From NCBI RefSeq assembly GCF_013032005.1, contig NZ_WQBE01000010.1, positions 84,846 to 148,845 on the forward strand: a stretch of 64,000 nt of DNA. Reading direction: 5' to 3'. This document shows, piece by piece, positions 36,259 to 45,139 of the stretch. How positions within the stretch are numbered: the stretch's first letter is position 1; each line of letters opens with the position of its first letter. The stretch comes from Ruegeria atlantica (GTDB lineage Bacteria > Pseudomonadota > Alphaproteobacteria > Rhodobacterales > Rhodobacteraceae). The notes beneath the pieces were generated by a model. It did not search any database and was not told the origin of the DNA. It was given only the letters and a program-made list of their open reading frames with translations. Both the position numbers and the translations under genes were made by a program.

Positions 36259-37223
36259 CTACTCCGAGGCGGAACTAACCAGTGCTCCGACAACAGTAAA
36301 TAGAGCACCTACTAGTGTCGCTAAGGTGAACGCGTTTAAACCTAGTATGGATAATAGCCCTATTGCGACCAACGGTGTCAAAAACGCGAGGCTGGAGATA
36401 GTTGCTGCAGACCCTTTGCGCGTAGCTTGGTCCCAAAACATGTTAGCTATGGTAAACGGCCCTATGCCGATTAGAGTCACGGCAATCCATTGCTGGGTTG
36501 TCAACAAATGGGCTGGTTCCAAGACGACATGGGCGGACAAGGCGCCAAACCCAGCAAGACCAAGCGATGGGCCTATAACATCTGTGCCCATCTTCTCAAT
36601 TGAACGACCGACGGAATAAATCGCAAAAGTCAGCGCCCCGCAAAAGCCAAACAAAACACCAGTCAGACTTAGATTTCCGTCCATATGTGGATACAGCGCA
36701 ATTGCTACACCAATGAAGCCACAGGAAATACCCAATTTTTGTCGCCAAGTGGTAGACCGCTGTTGCAATGCAGAAACCAAGACAACGAAGAGTACAGGCC
36801 AGAGATAGTGGATGACATTTGCTTCTGCAGGACCAACTCTAGAAATGGCAGCAAGATAGAATGCATTGTTTCCAATCAGACCGGCTGATACCCAGATTAA
36901 TGTCTTAGTGGGAACCGAGATGAAAGCACGTATTGACTTTGTCTGTACAGCCGCGACAAAAGCAAAAAAAAACCAACGAGTGCGGAAGAGCCCAACACCA
37001 AGAATGGTGGTGTAGGGTGGGCGATAGTCGCTAGTGCAGGCCAGCTGGCCCACAATAAAACAGCTCCCAGAACAAGTCCGACGGCCTTCCTATTTGGCTC
37101 GTCAAAAAGGTATCTGCGAACCAAATTGTTAAGCAAGTTGAACTGACGGTAAGCCGTTGTGGCAGCTATGCTATCATGAAGTTGCGCCTGCAAAAACGCT
37201 AAAATCTTTTCCTTGCGCCACAC
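36259..37223 (-). pseudogene. DMT (EamA) exporter with a frameshift in an A9 run
   Basis: Two overlapping frames give one EamA-type drug/metabolite exporter. The first frame, from GTG 37223, contains RKAVGLVLGAVLLWASWPAL and GSSALVGFF. The other continues AFVAAVQTKSIRAFISVPTK, then YLAAISRVGPAEANVIHYLW and GIGPFTIANMFWDQATRKGS to the stop at 36259. The change of frame is at nine A (36964-36972); ten A would join the frames as GFFFAFVAAVQ. It is either a sequencing error, a real mutation or a slippage-controlled gene. It is the last gene of the GFA-NIPSNAP-DUF1203-M20-GST operon, and begins 5 bases after the GST stop. Confidence 0.8.
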
Positions 37224-37228
37224 GTGAA

Positions 37229-37849
37229 TTAAGCTGCAATGGTTGGTCGGGTGTAGTAGAATGAAGGCCGATTTTCAATTGCTTCATACCAAGACGCGAG
37301 GCTGTGCGTTGATACTAACCATTCTGCTTCCGGCCACCGAAAGTTGATATAGCCCAGACAAGATGCCAAAGCTACATGCGCAAGATTAAGCGGGCCGGAC
37401 AGACAGTTCGGGTTTTCCTCGACCCAGGTGATTCCGGCCTGAATTTTGGCGCACTGCGCGTCCTTCCATTTTTTCCATCGATAGCTTTTGGGCCTAAGCC
37501 AAGTTTCATACCGAAGGGACACCGCAGCATCACACATCCCATCCGCAAGAGCATGCAAAGTCATAACTTGCGCGCGCTCATTTAATTCGATCGGTATCAG
37601 ATCATTTTGTTTGCCGAGGCCGACCAGATATTCACAAATCACCCTAGAATCAAAAAGCACAATCCCGTTGTCAAGTATTAGGGCTGGAGTTTTCTGAAGC
37701 GGAATCTGGTTGGCAGAGTTTTTGTCACTTTGCTTGCCAGGTATCATCGTCACCACTTCCGGCTTGATCTGATTGTGCATTCCGGTCTCAATCGATACTA
37801 TCCGAACTTTCCTTGCAAACGGAGACTGAGGAGCAAACAAGAGTTTCAA
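37229..37849 (-). CDS. Glutathione S-transferase
   Basis: This 206-residue GST has a thioredoxin-like N-terminal domain that starts MKLLFAPQSPFARKVRIVSI and contains the TPALILDNGIVLFDSRVICEYL cis-Pro and Ser-Arg region in two parts. The C-terminal helical domain has SGPLNLAHVALASCLGYINF (about 150-170) with a conserved Asp-like motif replaced by Asn-Leu. It overlaps the M20 stop by 4 bases (ATGA at 37846-37849). It is probably a detoxification or substrate-activation step in the operon. Confidence 0.85.
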   Translation of the reverse strand: MKLLFAPQSPFARKVRIVSIETGMHNQIKPEVVTMIPGKQSDKNSANQIPLQKTPALILDNGIVLFDSRVICEYLVGLGKQNDLIPIELNERAQVMTLHALADGMCDAAVSLRYETWLRPKSYRWKKWKDAQCAKIQAGITWVEENPNCLSGPLNLAHVALASCLGYINFRWPEAEWLVSTHSLASWYEAIENRPSFYYTRPTIAA

Positions 37850-39108
37850 CGCGGCCTCCCGGTCCTTGGTGGATTAGGTAGGATATTGTCATTCGCAGTT
37901 ACGCGCCGGTTTAAAAACTCATACGCCAGTTCAATCCAGAGCATAGCTGCTCGTTTTATGAGAGTGTCTCCAAAGTCATACTGCGGATGATGAAGGGGCT
38001 GCGATTTAAGCCCGTTTCCAATTCCAATATAAACACCAGGAATATGCTGTTGAAACACCGAAAAATCATCGCTTAGCGTCAATTGTGCAGCTCTCTTCTC
38101 AACGTTTCTGCCCCCAAACCGCTTTACAGCAACATCGCCCGCAAGCCGCGTCAGATCTGCATCATTTGTAACGGCGGGACATCCGTGCAAAACTTCCAAT
38201 TCTGATCGCACGTCCATCGCCGTTGCGATACCGGATACAATCTGTCGTATTCTTTTTAGGATAAGAACACGGGATTCAGTGCTAAAACTCCGAATGCTCA
38301 CCTGCAGCACGGCTGCATCTGGGATCACATTCCAGGTTGATCCAGCGTGAAGTCGACCAATGCTGATCGATGTGTTGTCAGCTGGATCCATGTTTCTCGA
38401 AACGATCGTGTTTAAGCTTGTGACAATTGCTGCGACGGCCGCTATTACATCTCTTGAAAGGTGGGGTTGTGCGCCATGCGAACTCCGCCCCTCTAATCTG
38501 ATTTCAATCGCGTCAGCCGCTGCCCAAAAGGCCCCCTCCCTGAGGCAAATCTTTCCTGCGGCTATCCCCGGAAGATTGTGAAAACCAAAAACCGCATGAA
38601 GCGGGTATCGTTCCAATAGCCCGTCTGCAAACATCGCCTCGGCCCCATCACCGGCCTCCTCAGCAGGTTGGAAAATCGCTGTGACGGTTCCGTTTAAATC
38701 GTCTGCGTGAGAGAGCGCAAAGGCTGTGGCAAGAAGCGCAGCCGTGTGTCCGTCATGCCCACATGCGTGCATCTTTCCGGCAAATTGGCTTTCATAGGGT
38801 AGTGATGTATTTTCCTTGATAGGAAGTGCATCCATATCGGCTCGAAATCCAACAGACTTTCCCCCTACTCCAAAGTGCCTTCGGCCTATGATTCCAGTCT
38901 TGCCCACCCCAGTCTCAACCTCCCAGCCCCAACTCTTCAGATATGCAGCCACTTTCTGCCCTGTAGCGACTTCTTCGTAAGCTGTTTCTGGATGCGCATG
39001 AAACCAATGTCTTAGTTCGGTGAAGTATTTTTGGCCTTTTAAGAGCGCTTCTCTTGGGCGTACTCCGGTGGAGATTCTTATGTCCGGCGCACTGTGCATA
39101 GTAGGCAT
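37846..39108 (-). CDS. M20-family amidohydrolase (hippurate-hydrolase-like)
   Basis: This 420-residue metallo-amidohydrolase has HACGHDGHTAALLATA (about 115-130), which supplies metal residues, PAEEAGDGAEAM (about 152-163) with the catalytic Glu, and GFHNLPG and SLKSQPLHHPQYDFGD-like HHP at the C-terminus. The family removes acyl groups from N-acyl amino acids. The gene overlaps the DUF1203 stop by 31 bases and the GST start by 4, so it is deep in one operon. With GFA and GST beside it, a glutathione-conjugate or N-acyl-Cys substrate is plausible; this is inference. Confidence 0.88.
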   Translation of the reverse strand: MPTMHSAPDIRISTGVRPREALLKGQKYFTELRHWFHAHPETAYEEVATGQKVAAYLKSWGWEVETGVGKTGIIGRRHFGVGGKSVGFRADMDALPIKENTSLPYESQFAGKMHACGHDGHTAALLATAFALSHADDLNGTVTAIFQPAEEAGDGAEAMFADGLLERYPLHAVFGFHNLPGIAAGKICLREGAFWAAADAIEIRLEGRSSHGAQPHLSRDVIAAVAAIVTSLNTIVSRNMDPADNTSISIGRLHAGSTWNVIPDAAVLQVSIRSFSTESRVLILKRIRQIVSGIATAMDVRSELEVLHGCPAVTNDADLTRLAGDVAVKRFGGRNVEKRAAQLTLSDDFSVFQQHIPGVYIGIGNGLKSQPLHHPQYDFGDTLIKRAAMLWIELAYEFLNRRVTANDNILPNPPRTGRPR

Positions 39109-39542
39109 CCTGCAAGCGCCGTGTGTATATTTACAAAGGCGACTTCATCATTTTCAAATATACTATCCATTGCCTTAGCGACATCGCTTCCGTCACAGAG
39201 AGTGTTTACGCCGTAGTCCATCATTCCGTTTTCCCGGAACGTTCTAAGAGCGACAAATCTGTTATAGACAATCTCCGGAACCTCAGACTCTTCATCCGGT
39301 TTTTTACAGTCATCATTGCAGATAAAGACAGCCGTTGGCTGAGCGTAAACACCCTTTGGTAGAATTGGTTGATATGAGAAGAGAAGTGCCCCGCTCGAAC
39401 TTCCCGATTCCTTCAGGCAGTGTCTACACGGATAGGTGCCGCCATCATTCATGAAGAGGATTTCATTGCCCTGCCAATCGACTTTTTCTCGTCTGTGCCA
39501 ATCAACAACTTCTGTTGGAATTGGTTGATAACTGTATCTCAT
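39078..39542 (-). CDS. DUF1203 protein
   Basis: This 154-residue protein shows the DUF1203 pattern: PCRHCLKESG (about 38-47), LLFSYQPILPKGVYAQPTAVFI (in two parts) and YGVNTLCDGSDVAKAMDSIF, and the end VAFVNIHTALAGCLLCTVRR. The C(RH)C pair and the later Cys might bind a metal. Function is unknown. Its 3' end overlaps the M20 start by 31 bases, so translation is coupled. Confidence 0.7.
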   Translation of the reverse strand: MRYSYQPIPTEVVDWHRREKVDWQGNEILFMNDGGTYPCRHCLKESGSSSGALLFSYQPILPKGVYAQPTAVFICNDDCKKPDEESEVPEIVYNRFVALRTFRENGMMDYGVNTLCDGSDVAKAMDSIFENDEVAFVNIHTALAGCLLCTVRRT

Positions 39543-39636
39543 AGGTTTTCTCTCGAGGTGTGTCTTTGAACCCTTACTAAAGACATTGCGTACCGCTCAA
39601 TTCTTGGCTGCGCATTGCAACGTAGCTCTAGCGCAT

Positions 39637-39948
39637 TCAATAGTCCGCCAGAACCGGGCGTAAAAATTGGCGGTCGTATCGTCTAATACACTGTGTTTTC
39701 TCTGCGTAGTCATATGCCGCTATGCATGCTGGGTCTTCGCGGCTTTTAGTTCTATACTCTTCGTATGCTGCCAACGAAGGGAATGAGAATAGAGTCACAG
39801 CAAGGTCGTTGGCGCTTTCATGCGGCAGAAAGTACCCGTGATGGTTTCCGCCATATCGCTCAACCAGCGGAAGCCACATTCTGGCATAGTTCTCGAATGC
39901 GTCGAGAGTTTCAGGGTTCAGCTCGTATCTGACAAAGCACGTGATCAT
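39637..39948 (-). CDS. NIPSNAP-family protein
   Basis: This 103-residue protein has MITCFVRYELNPETLDAFEN, MWLPLVERYGGNHHGYFLPH and ALTLFSFPSLAAYEEYR-like segments, typical of the small dimeric NIPSNAP alpha/beta barrel. Members are poorly understood and often occur with oxidoreductases. The ATG overlaps the GFA stop by 4 bases (39945-39948). It is the second gene of the operon. Confidence 0.8.
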   Translation of the reverse strand: MITCFVRYELNPETLDAFENYARMWLPLVERYGGNHHGYFLPHESANDLAVTLFSFPSLAAYEEYRTKSREDPACIAAYDYAEKTQCIRRYDRQFLRPVLADY

Positions 39949-40427
39949 TGTTTACGTAGATCCTCAAAAACACTACCAAAGCCGATATGGTTTTCGGCTA
40001 GATAGCCTGCTGTGCACCAGTCTGGCCGTTCTTCTGTGAAGATATTGTCCTGCCGAGTTACCTCCGGTTCGCCTTCCAGCGACCCAGCAGGTACAAAACA
40101 CAATGTTTCTGTATGATTTAGATAAGGGACGGCACCACCACACAACCCGCAAAAAGCCTTAGTAAAATATCGTGTCGGATGCCGAAACGTCGTGACTAAG
40201 TCGGCCCCGTTTGTTAGCTCAAGCGAGCCTGTCGTCGATATTAAGTTGGCGGCACTTCCGGCTCCGGTAGTCTTCCGACACTGCTTGCAATGGCAAATGA
40301 GTAAGTTTGAAAAGTTGTTATCAATCCTAAACCTAACCGTTCCACACAGGCACCCTCCTTCAATTTTCGGGTGTTTGTGTCTTCGCTTCTCAATTGCGGT
40401 CTTTGTGCCTAAACTCACTTTCGTCAC
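39945..40427 (-). CDS. GFA-family (glutathione-dependent formaldehyde-activating-like) protein
   Basis: This 160-residue zinc protein has GGCLCGTVRFRI (about 24-35), CHCKQCRKTTGAGSAANLIS (about 45-64) and FCGLCGG (about 92-98), which give seven Cys for two zinc sites. The family was named for an enzyme that joins formaldehyde and glutathione, but many members have other or unknown roles. It is the first gene of the operon that includes GST. Divergent from the TetR gene at 40.6 kb, whose product is its likely regulator. Confidence 0.85.
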   Translation of the reverse strand: MTKVSLGTKTAIEKRRHKHPKIEGGCLCGTVRFRIDNNFSNLLICHCKQCRKTTGAGSAANLISTTGSLELTNGADLVTTFRHPTRYFTKAFCGLCGGAVPYLNHTETLCFVPAGSLEGEPEVTRQDNIFTEERPDWCTAGYLAENHIGFGSVFEDLRKQ

Positions 40428-40671
40428 CCCTATATGTTACTTTTTTCCGAAGCGGAACATCGAGGATTCACTCAGTACAAGGACGACTGGGGGAGGTCGG
40501 GTGTGACGCGACATCTCAGATTTATTTAAAAAAAATGAATTGCGGAACTGGCTAGCCCTTCGTTGCGCTTGATGGCTGGTTGAAGATTTGCCGTTAACCT
40601 TCCTAGGATGTATTAGTCTAAAACCCAGTATTTTTGCCGAAGATTTGGACCCAAACAGGACGCATAGCAAA

Positions 40672-41256
40672 GTGCCAGCCAGGCCAGGAAGACCACGCAG
40701 CGAAGCATCTCGACAATCGCTGATAAACGCGACGTTGCAACTAATGAGTCGCAAGTCGGTCCGACATATAACGATCAGCGCAATCGCAGAAGAAGCGGGC
40801 GTTGCGAAGTCCACTATTTATAGATGGTGGGATTCCAAATGTGCAATTGTCATGGATGCTTTCTTTTCGACAATGAAGCCATGTATTTCTCTTCAAGAAG
40901 ATGGTCCTGTAACCTTAGGCCTAAGCACGCAAATCAGGGAGATGGTTGAGCTTCTTTCCGGTCCATCGGGCAAAGTGATCGCCGAAATGGTGGGAGAGGG
41001 TCAGTCGGATCCGCATATTCTCGAAGAATTTCGGAGCAGAATTTTCACTCAATTGCTGGAACCCTCGAGGCAGTTAATCGAGCGCGGAAAACGGGATGGT
41101 GAAATTTCCGAGCAACTGCAGACGGATCTGGTGTTAGACATGATCTTTGGTCCTCTTTACCACCGACTTCTATTTGGTCACAGGGAGCTGGATGATGCTT
41201 TTAGTGAAAGCCTCACAAGCATGATAACAATTGCGTTGACACCTCGGAAAAGCTGA
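40672..41256 (+). CDS. TetR-family regulator
   Basis: This TetR protein of about 194 residues has the HTH ARPGRPRSEASRQSLINATL, then HITISAIAEEAGVAKSTIYR, WWDSK in the N-terminal third. Earlier in-frame starts (TTG 40588, TTG 40642) only add a poorly conserved leader; GTG 40672 fits the family start best, but AGGA is 12 bases away. The C-terminal half is helical with FGPLYHRLLFGHRELDDAF near the end. It is divergent from the GFA operon, so it probably controls it. Confidence 0.82.
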   Translation: MPARPGRPRSEASRQSLINATLQLMSRKSVRHITISAIAEEAGVAKSTIYRWWDSKCAIVMDAFFSTMKPCISLQEDGPVTLGLSTQIREMVELLSGPSGKVIAEMVGEGQSDPHILEEFRSRIFTQLLEPSRQLIERGKRDGEISEQLQTDLVLDMIFGPLYHRLLFGHRELDDAFSESLTSMITIALTPRKS

Positions 41257-41350
41257 AAAACCTCGAACTTTTAAGTTGGCAATACGGGTTGGGTCGTTTA
41301 TCGATTTATTTCGAAACGCTACGTATCGTTTCGTTATATGGAGTCAAACT

Positions 41351-41878
41351 ATGCCCTTTCTCGCTCAGAACAAAGAAATGCAGAATTTTATGGAATCCCT
41401 TCTGAGAGACCACAACCGCTATCTCCCGATCGTGGAGTTCTTAGACAATGTAATCAAAAACGCAGAGGAACTTGACTGGGAGGATTGTGAGCGCATCGGC
41501 TTTGAACTTGGCCAACAAAATGGTTCAGCATTCTGCGCTGGTATCCGTACAGGAATGATTAGTGCACTTGAGGTTCGTAACGAAAGGCAGTCTGAGAGGT
41601 CCTTGGAACCAATTCTCGCGTTTGCCGCAAAGCTTAATCTAAACTCAGCCGATGTTGAAGAAAGCGACATTCAGGCTTTGCGTGATGCTGGCTGGAGTGA
41701 CCAAACTGCGGAAGATGTAATTGGGTTAGTCGCTGCATTGAAAGTGTACAGCGTGCTTGCCAATGGGCTTGGTTTCAACGCACTTCCCGCAGATGTATTT
41801 GCTGAGATGGGAAAAGCCACCGTGCAGATGGACGGATATACTTCCATGTTCACATCTTTTCTTAGTCAACCTGCTTGA
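41351..41878 (+). CDS. AhpD/carboxymuconolactone-decarboxylase-fold protein
   Basis: This 175-residue protein is helical, with MPFLAQNKEMQNFMESLLRD, DCERIGFELGQQNGSAFCAG and DIQALRDAGWSDQTAEDVIG, and the end EMGKATVQMDGYTSMF. This is an AhpD-like peroxidase-fold protein, but the usual CxxC is only a single Cys in FCAGIRTG, so peroxidase activity is doubtful. ATG 41351 follows GGAG by 7 bases; the longer open frame from 41276 has no ribosome site. It follows the TetR gene on the same strand. Confidence 0.7.
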   Translation: MPFLAQNKEMQNFMESLLRDHNRYLPIVEFLDNVIKNAEELDWEDCERIGFELGQQNGSAFCAGIRTGMISALEVRNERQSERSLEPILAFAAKLNLNSADVEESDIQALRDAGWSDQTAEDVIGLVAALKVYSVLANGLGFNALPADVFAEMGKATVQMDGYTSMFTSFLSQPA

Positions 41879-42239
41879 TCAGCGAGCCGTTTTCTGCTCC
41901 GGCCCTTTTGCCGGGGCAGGCCGAGGTATCTATAGCCTGACTGGCAAATATCGGTGAGCTGTGATGATAGGGCCGAATGACGATTATTTTTGAAACGCCC
42001 GCCCTGTGCCGGTGTTTCTCGACCTTGGAACGGTTTCCACACTTGTTCAATGCGAACCATTTTCTACCGCGCTCGCTGTTCAGAAAAAGCCAAGGGCAGT
42101 GAGTATATTCTCGGACTCTCACTACTCTTGGATCATTTAGGCGCAATTCAACTTTCAGTGCGATCAAATTCAGCATTGCAGTTTCAATGCCGGCTGCAAC
42201 CTTCCACTGCAAGGATTCCGCACAAAGCTGAAGCGGCAC
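41862..42239 (-). pseudogene. CGNR zinc-finger regulator fragment
   Basis: Residues about 40-80 of this frame read VREYTHCPWLFLNSERGRKW then KCGNRSKVEKHR. This is the CGNR finger of the family seen intact at 12449-13024. Two of the four metal Cys are replaced (first Cys to Tyr, third Cys to Phe), and the ABATE domain is missing. The tail after the finger is unrelated. The gene is a broken copy or a highly diverged relative. Confidence 0.65.
41895..41918. terminator. Bidirectional hairpin terminator
   Basis: TGCTCCGGC (41895-41903) pairs with GCCGGGGCA (41910-41918), with one G-T wobble and a 6-base CCTTTT loop. It ends the AhpD-like gene 16 bases after its stop, inside the convergent CGNR fragment. 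Confidence 0.5.
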
Positions 42240-42529
42240 AGCCCTTTTGGCTTCATAAAATATCGCGTTGGTTGTTTCAGGTCAGCTGACTGTGGCTGAT
42301 GTCCACTCGATAAGGTGCTCAACACGCGCTAGGCGAACTCCCAAAAAGCATTTAGTTCAGCAAGTCTATTTGTCTTGACACCACGACCGATTTGCCAGCG
42401 GAAAAATCCTTCATGATTTTGCTCATCGCCGTATCTGAAGACTGTCCAAGTCTTTTTTGGGTTGCGAGCAAACGGTACGTGTTGTGTACCCTTCCCGATT
42501 TCTCAGATGTTGATACCGTGTGTATGCGG
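42240..42529. other. Stretch between CGNR fragment and sigma-factor gene
   Basis: No gene is supported. It may include the lost 5' half of the CGNR relic. Confidence 0.35.
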
Positions 42530-43447
42530 CTACTGTAGAAATAGAGACCCGTCTACCTGAGGGCGACCTTTCTTTTCGAGAAGCAGTTCGAGTTTTTCTG
42601 GATGCCGCTGAATGAAAATACTTCGGATGGTCTGGTCGGCATCGACGGAAAAAGAAACAAGTGCGTGAAGCACATCGTCTTCCCAAATAAGCAGACCGGG
42701 ACAACCATTGACTGTTCGCATCTCAAACTGAAGGGAATTCCAAGCCGGTGACAGGACTTCTGAAAAGAAATTGAGTACTGCTTCGACGCCTTCTAGGATG
42801 TGAGTGATGGCTGTAACTTTGCCCCCGCTGTCCGCCCGCAAGTCGACATCCTGACTTAGAGATTTAACTAACTCATGTGTGTCTCCTGTCTGAATCGCCA
42901 CCCTGAATTTCTCGAGCAATTCTTTTTGCCGTTCTGCGGAAGGTACGAACCTAACGTTTTCCTGACTGACCATTCGACGTGCCCGAGAGGCGAGCTTGCG
43001 CGAGTTTTCGGTCGAGAGACCAAGAGTCTGACCAATATCCTGATGTGCCATACCAAAGATGTCATGCAGCAAATAAGCCGCACGTTCGCGAGGCGTAAGC
43101 CGTTCCAGTAACAACAAAAATGCTGTTGAAAGCGATGAAGCGATCTCTAGCTGACTTTCCACATCTAATGTACTTTCAGATTCGAACTGCTCCGGCAGCC
43201 AGGGACCAACATAGTCGGTTCGCCTTCGTCTAGCAGATTTTAAAATATCTAGGCAGCGGTTTGTGCAAACTGTTGTGAGCCAGGCCACTGGCTTGTCTGG
43301 AAGAGGCCCCGTCGCCGAGAACCACTTATAGGCTGTGTCTTGTACAGCATCCTCTGCTTCAGCAACGACGCCGAGGAGGCGGTAAGCGATCCCCATCAGC
43401 TGGGGACGCGCCTTTTCGAATTCCTCTGTTTTTAGTTCTATACTCAT
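42530..43447 (-). CDS. ECF41-type sigma factor with SnoaL-like tail
   Basis: This 305-residue sigma factor has sigma-2 (MGIAYRLLGVVAEAEDAVQD then LTTVCTNRCLDILKSA) and sigma-4 (LTPRERAAYLLHDIFGMAHQ then LGLSTENSRKLASRARR). The linker reads GPWLPEQFES, like the ECF41 hallmark WLPEP. The C-terminal SnoaL-like part has RADSGGKV, close to DGGGKV, and HPEKLELL, close to NPDKL. ECF41 factors have no anti-sigma factor and are tuned by this tail. The AhpD-like gene lies 3 bases upstream, as expected of ECF41 loci. Confidence 0.92.
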   Translation of the reverse strand: MSIELKTEEFEKARPQLMGIAYRLLGVVAEAEDAVQDTAYKWFSATGPLPDKPVAWLTTVCTNRCLDILKSARRRRTDYVGPWLPEQFESESTLDVESQLEIASSLSTAFLLLLERLTPRERAAYLLHDIFGMAHQDIGQTLGLSTENSRKLASRARRMVSQENVRFVPSAERQKELLEKFRVAIQTGDTHELVKSLSQDVDLRADSGGKVTAITHILEGVEAVLNFFSEVLSPAWNSLQFEMRTVNGCPGLLIWEDDVLHALVSFSVDADQTIRSIFIQRHPEKLELLLEKKGRPQVDGSLFLQ

Positions 43448-43450
43448 AAT

Positions 43451-43885
43451 TCAATACTTCGATATTTGAACTCGGTTCCAGAGGTTGATCATACTGACAC
43501 ATGTCGTGATCAACGAGATCATCTCGTCTTCGTAGTGATCACGAAGATCTGCGCGTAAGGCAGCGTAGTCAGTATTGCGATCAAGGTAGGTCAGAGCCTC
43601 TGCCCAGGCAAACGCTGATTTTTCGGCAGCCGTAAAATCCGAAACGTGTCGCCAGGCTGCAAGCCGGTCAAGCCGTTCGCTAGTTTCACCGTCCTTGCGG
43701 GCATCCGAACTATGCATTTTGACACAATATGCACATTCATTGATCTGCGATACCCGTAGTTCAATCAGATGCGAGAGGCTCTGCGGCAAGCCTTTTTTCG
43801 CCATCAAATCATGGGTCTCGCCGAGGTGCTGAATAATGCTCCCGAGGACCAATTCGTGCTGCACAGGTTTTGACATGGCGTTCAT
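43451..43885 (-). CDS. AhpD-like carboxymuconolactone-decarboxylase-family protein
   Basis: This 144-residue protein has ELRVSQINECAYCVKMHSSD with the AhpD-type CAYC pair, and a WAEALTYLDRNTDYAALRAD second half. It is a redox-active peroxidase-fold protein. It is the typical partner (the C of the COE set) of ECF41 sigma factors, and the sigma gene starts 3 bases downstream. It is probably both a target and a functional partner. Confidence 0.85.
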   Translation of the reverse strand: MNAMSKPVQHELVLGSIIQHLGETHDLMAKKGLPQSLSHLIELRVSQINECAYCVKMHSSDARKDGETSERLDRLAAWRHVSDFTAAEKSAFAWAEALTYLDRNTDYAALRADLRDHYEDEMISLITTCVSMINLWNRVQISKY

Positions 43886-44005
43886 TTGTTTTACCTTAAA
43901 TAGTGTTCCAACACTGTGATGACGAATAACTTGGGCCTGGCGTGACCCTTGGGCGTCGTTTTAATTTCACCAATGGAAATTTTATCTATGCAGCTTAGAG
44001 CGAAG

Positions 44006-44467
44006 CTAACGGACACCTGCGCAACAGGTATTAGTCTGAAACTGAAGTGCAGGAATCTCGGTTTGCAAACCTATTGGGGAAGCTGTCAAATTATGTTCTT
44101 CAAACCGATCAATTAACAGACCCCAAGCCCCGGACAGCCAATTCTGACTCTTGGGACCGAGATTAGCACCTACATCTGGTATCCAGCGGGCAAAATTACT
44201 CGCAATCCAGTGCTCACGGGTTAGCATGGAGCTATGTAGAAGATGAGGGGCAATGAGTTGACAATGAAGTGCCCTAAATACGCCCGCCATCGCCTGAGTA
44301 AGATCAGAGAAATCAAACAGATTGCCTACAAATATCTCTGCGCCGAACCCCTTAAACTCAGCTTTAAGTTGATTAGGATGATTTACAAATGCGCGCACAG
44401 GACAATCCTTTTTTAGCAGCATTCTTACGATTTCTCGCCCGACCCGACTGACACCTGAAGTGATCAA
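44006..44467 (-). pseudogene. NmrA-type epimerase/oxidoreductase relic, ECF41 partner
   Basis: The frame gives ITSGVSRVGREIVRMLLKKD and GAEIFVGNLFDFSDLTQAMA, then HCQLIAPHLLHSSM joined to LTREHWIASNFARWIPDVGA. This is an NAD(P)-binding NmrA-like epimerase, the usual third gene near ECF41 loci. About 30 residues that normally lie after HLLHSSM are missing, the tail diverges, and no start codon exists in frame (only TTG 44467 after an in-frame stop). It is a decayed COE epimerase upstream of the AhpD-sigma pair. Confidence 0.6.
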
Positions 44468-44572
44468 AATTTTGAGATGGGGGAATAGTTAAGATTTAGA
44501 TGACAATTGTAATCCTATTTTATGGATGATAGATGAACTCTATATGTCAACCCCTTTTGGAGGCAGCCCTGA

Positions 44573-45139
44573 ATGCCCAGAATGTCAGCAAGCGAAAAAC
44601 AAAAATCTCACAATCGCATCCTTGATGCGGCTGCAAGGCTGCTTCGCGAAAAAGGGATTGGAGCGACAAGCGTCTCTGATGTCATGCAAGCGGCAGGCCT
44701 GACACATGGGGGTTTCTACCGGCATTTCACCTCCAAGGATGACTTGGTCGCCAGGGCGTTCAGTCATGCTGTCGGTGAAGTTGTCGGGGAGATGGAGGCG
44801 GCATCACCCGGACAGGAACGCGTAGCCGCGCGGGAACAATACATAGCGACATACCTGTCCCCGGAACATGTGGGGAATACCGGCGGCGGCTGTCCCCTTG
44901 CCGCGATGGGCGCCGGGGTTAGCCGGACAAAAAATGACACGAAACAGGAAGGCGCCGCCGCGGCGGACCGTGTGGCCGCACTACTTCAGCGCAATGAAGA
45001 TGTCCAGAACGGCCGAGCTGTCCTTGCGATGCTTATCGGAACGATAGTATTGGCGCGTTTGGCGACAACTTCTGGCGAGGCTAGGGCAATTCTTCAGGAC
45101 GGCCAAACAGGAGTGAACTTACTACAAGAACACTGGTAG
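44573..45139 (+). CDS. TetR-family regulator
   Basis: This 188-residue TetR protein has the HTH KSHNRILDAAARLLREKGIG, then SVSDVMQAAGLTHGGFYRHF, TSKDDL. The C-terminal GGGCPLAAMGAGVSRTKNDT is typical of one TetR subfamily whose Cys may sense reactive compounds. GGAGG lies 9 bases before the ATG. It is divergent from the epimerase relic, so its original target may be that gene. An ACAATTGT palindrome at 44503-44510 is a weak operator candidate. Confidence 0.88.
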   Translation: MPRMSASEKQKSHNRILDAAARLLREKGIGATSVSDVMQAAGLTHGGFYRHFTSKDDLVARAFSHAVGEVVGEMEAASPGQERVAAREQYIATYLSPEHVGNTGGGCPLAAMGAGVSRTKNDTKQEGAAAADRVAALLQRNEDVQNGRAVLAMLIGTIVLARLATTSGEARAILQDGQTGVNLLQEHW

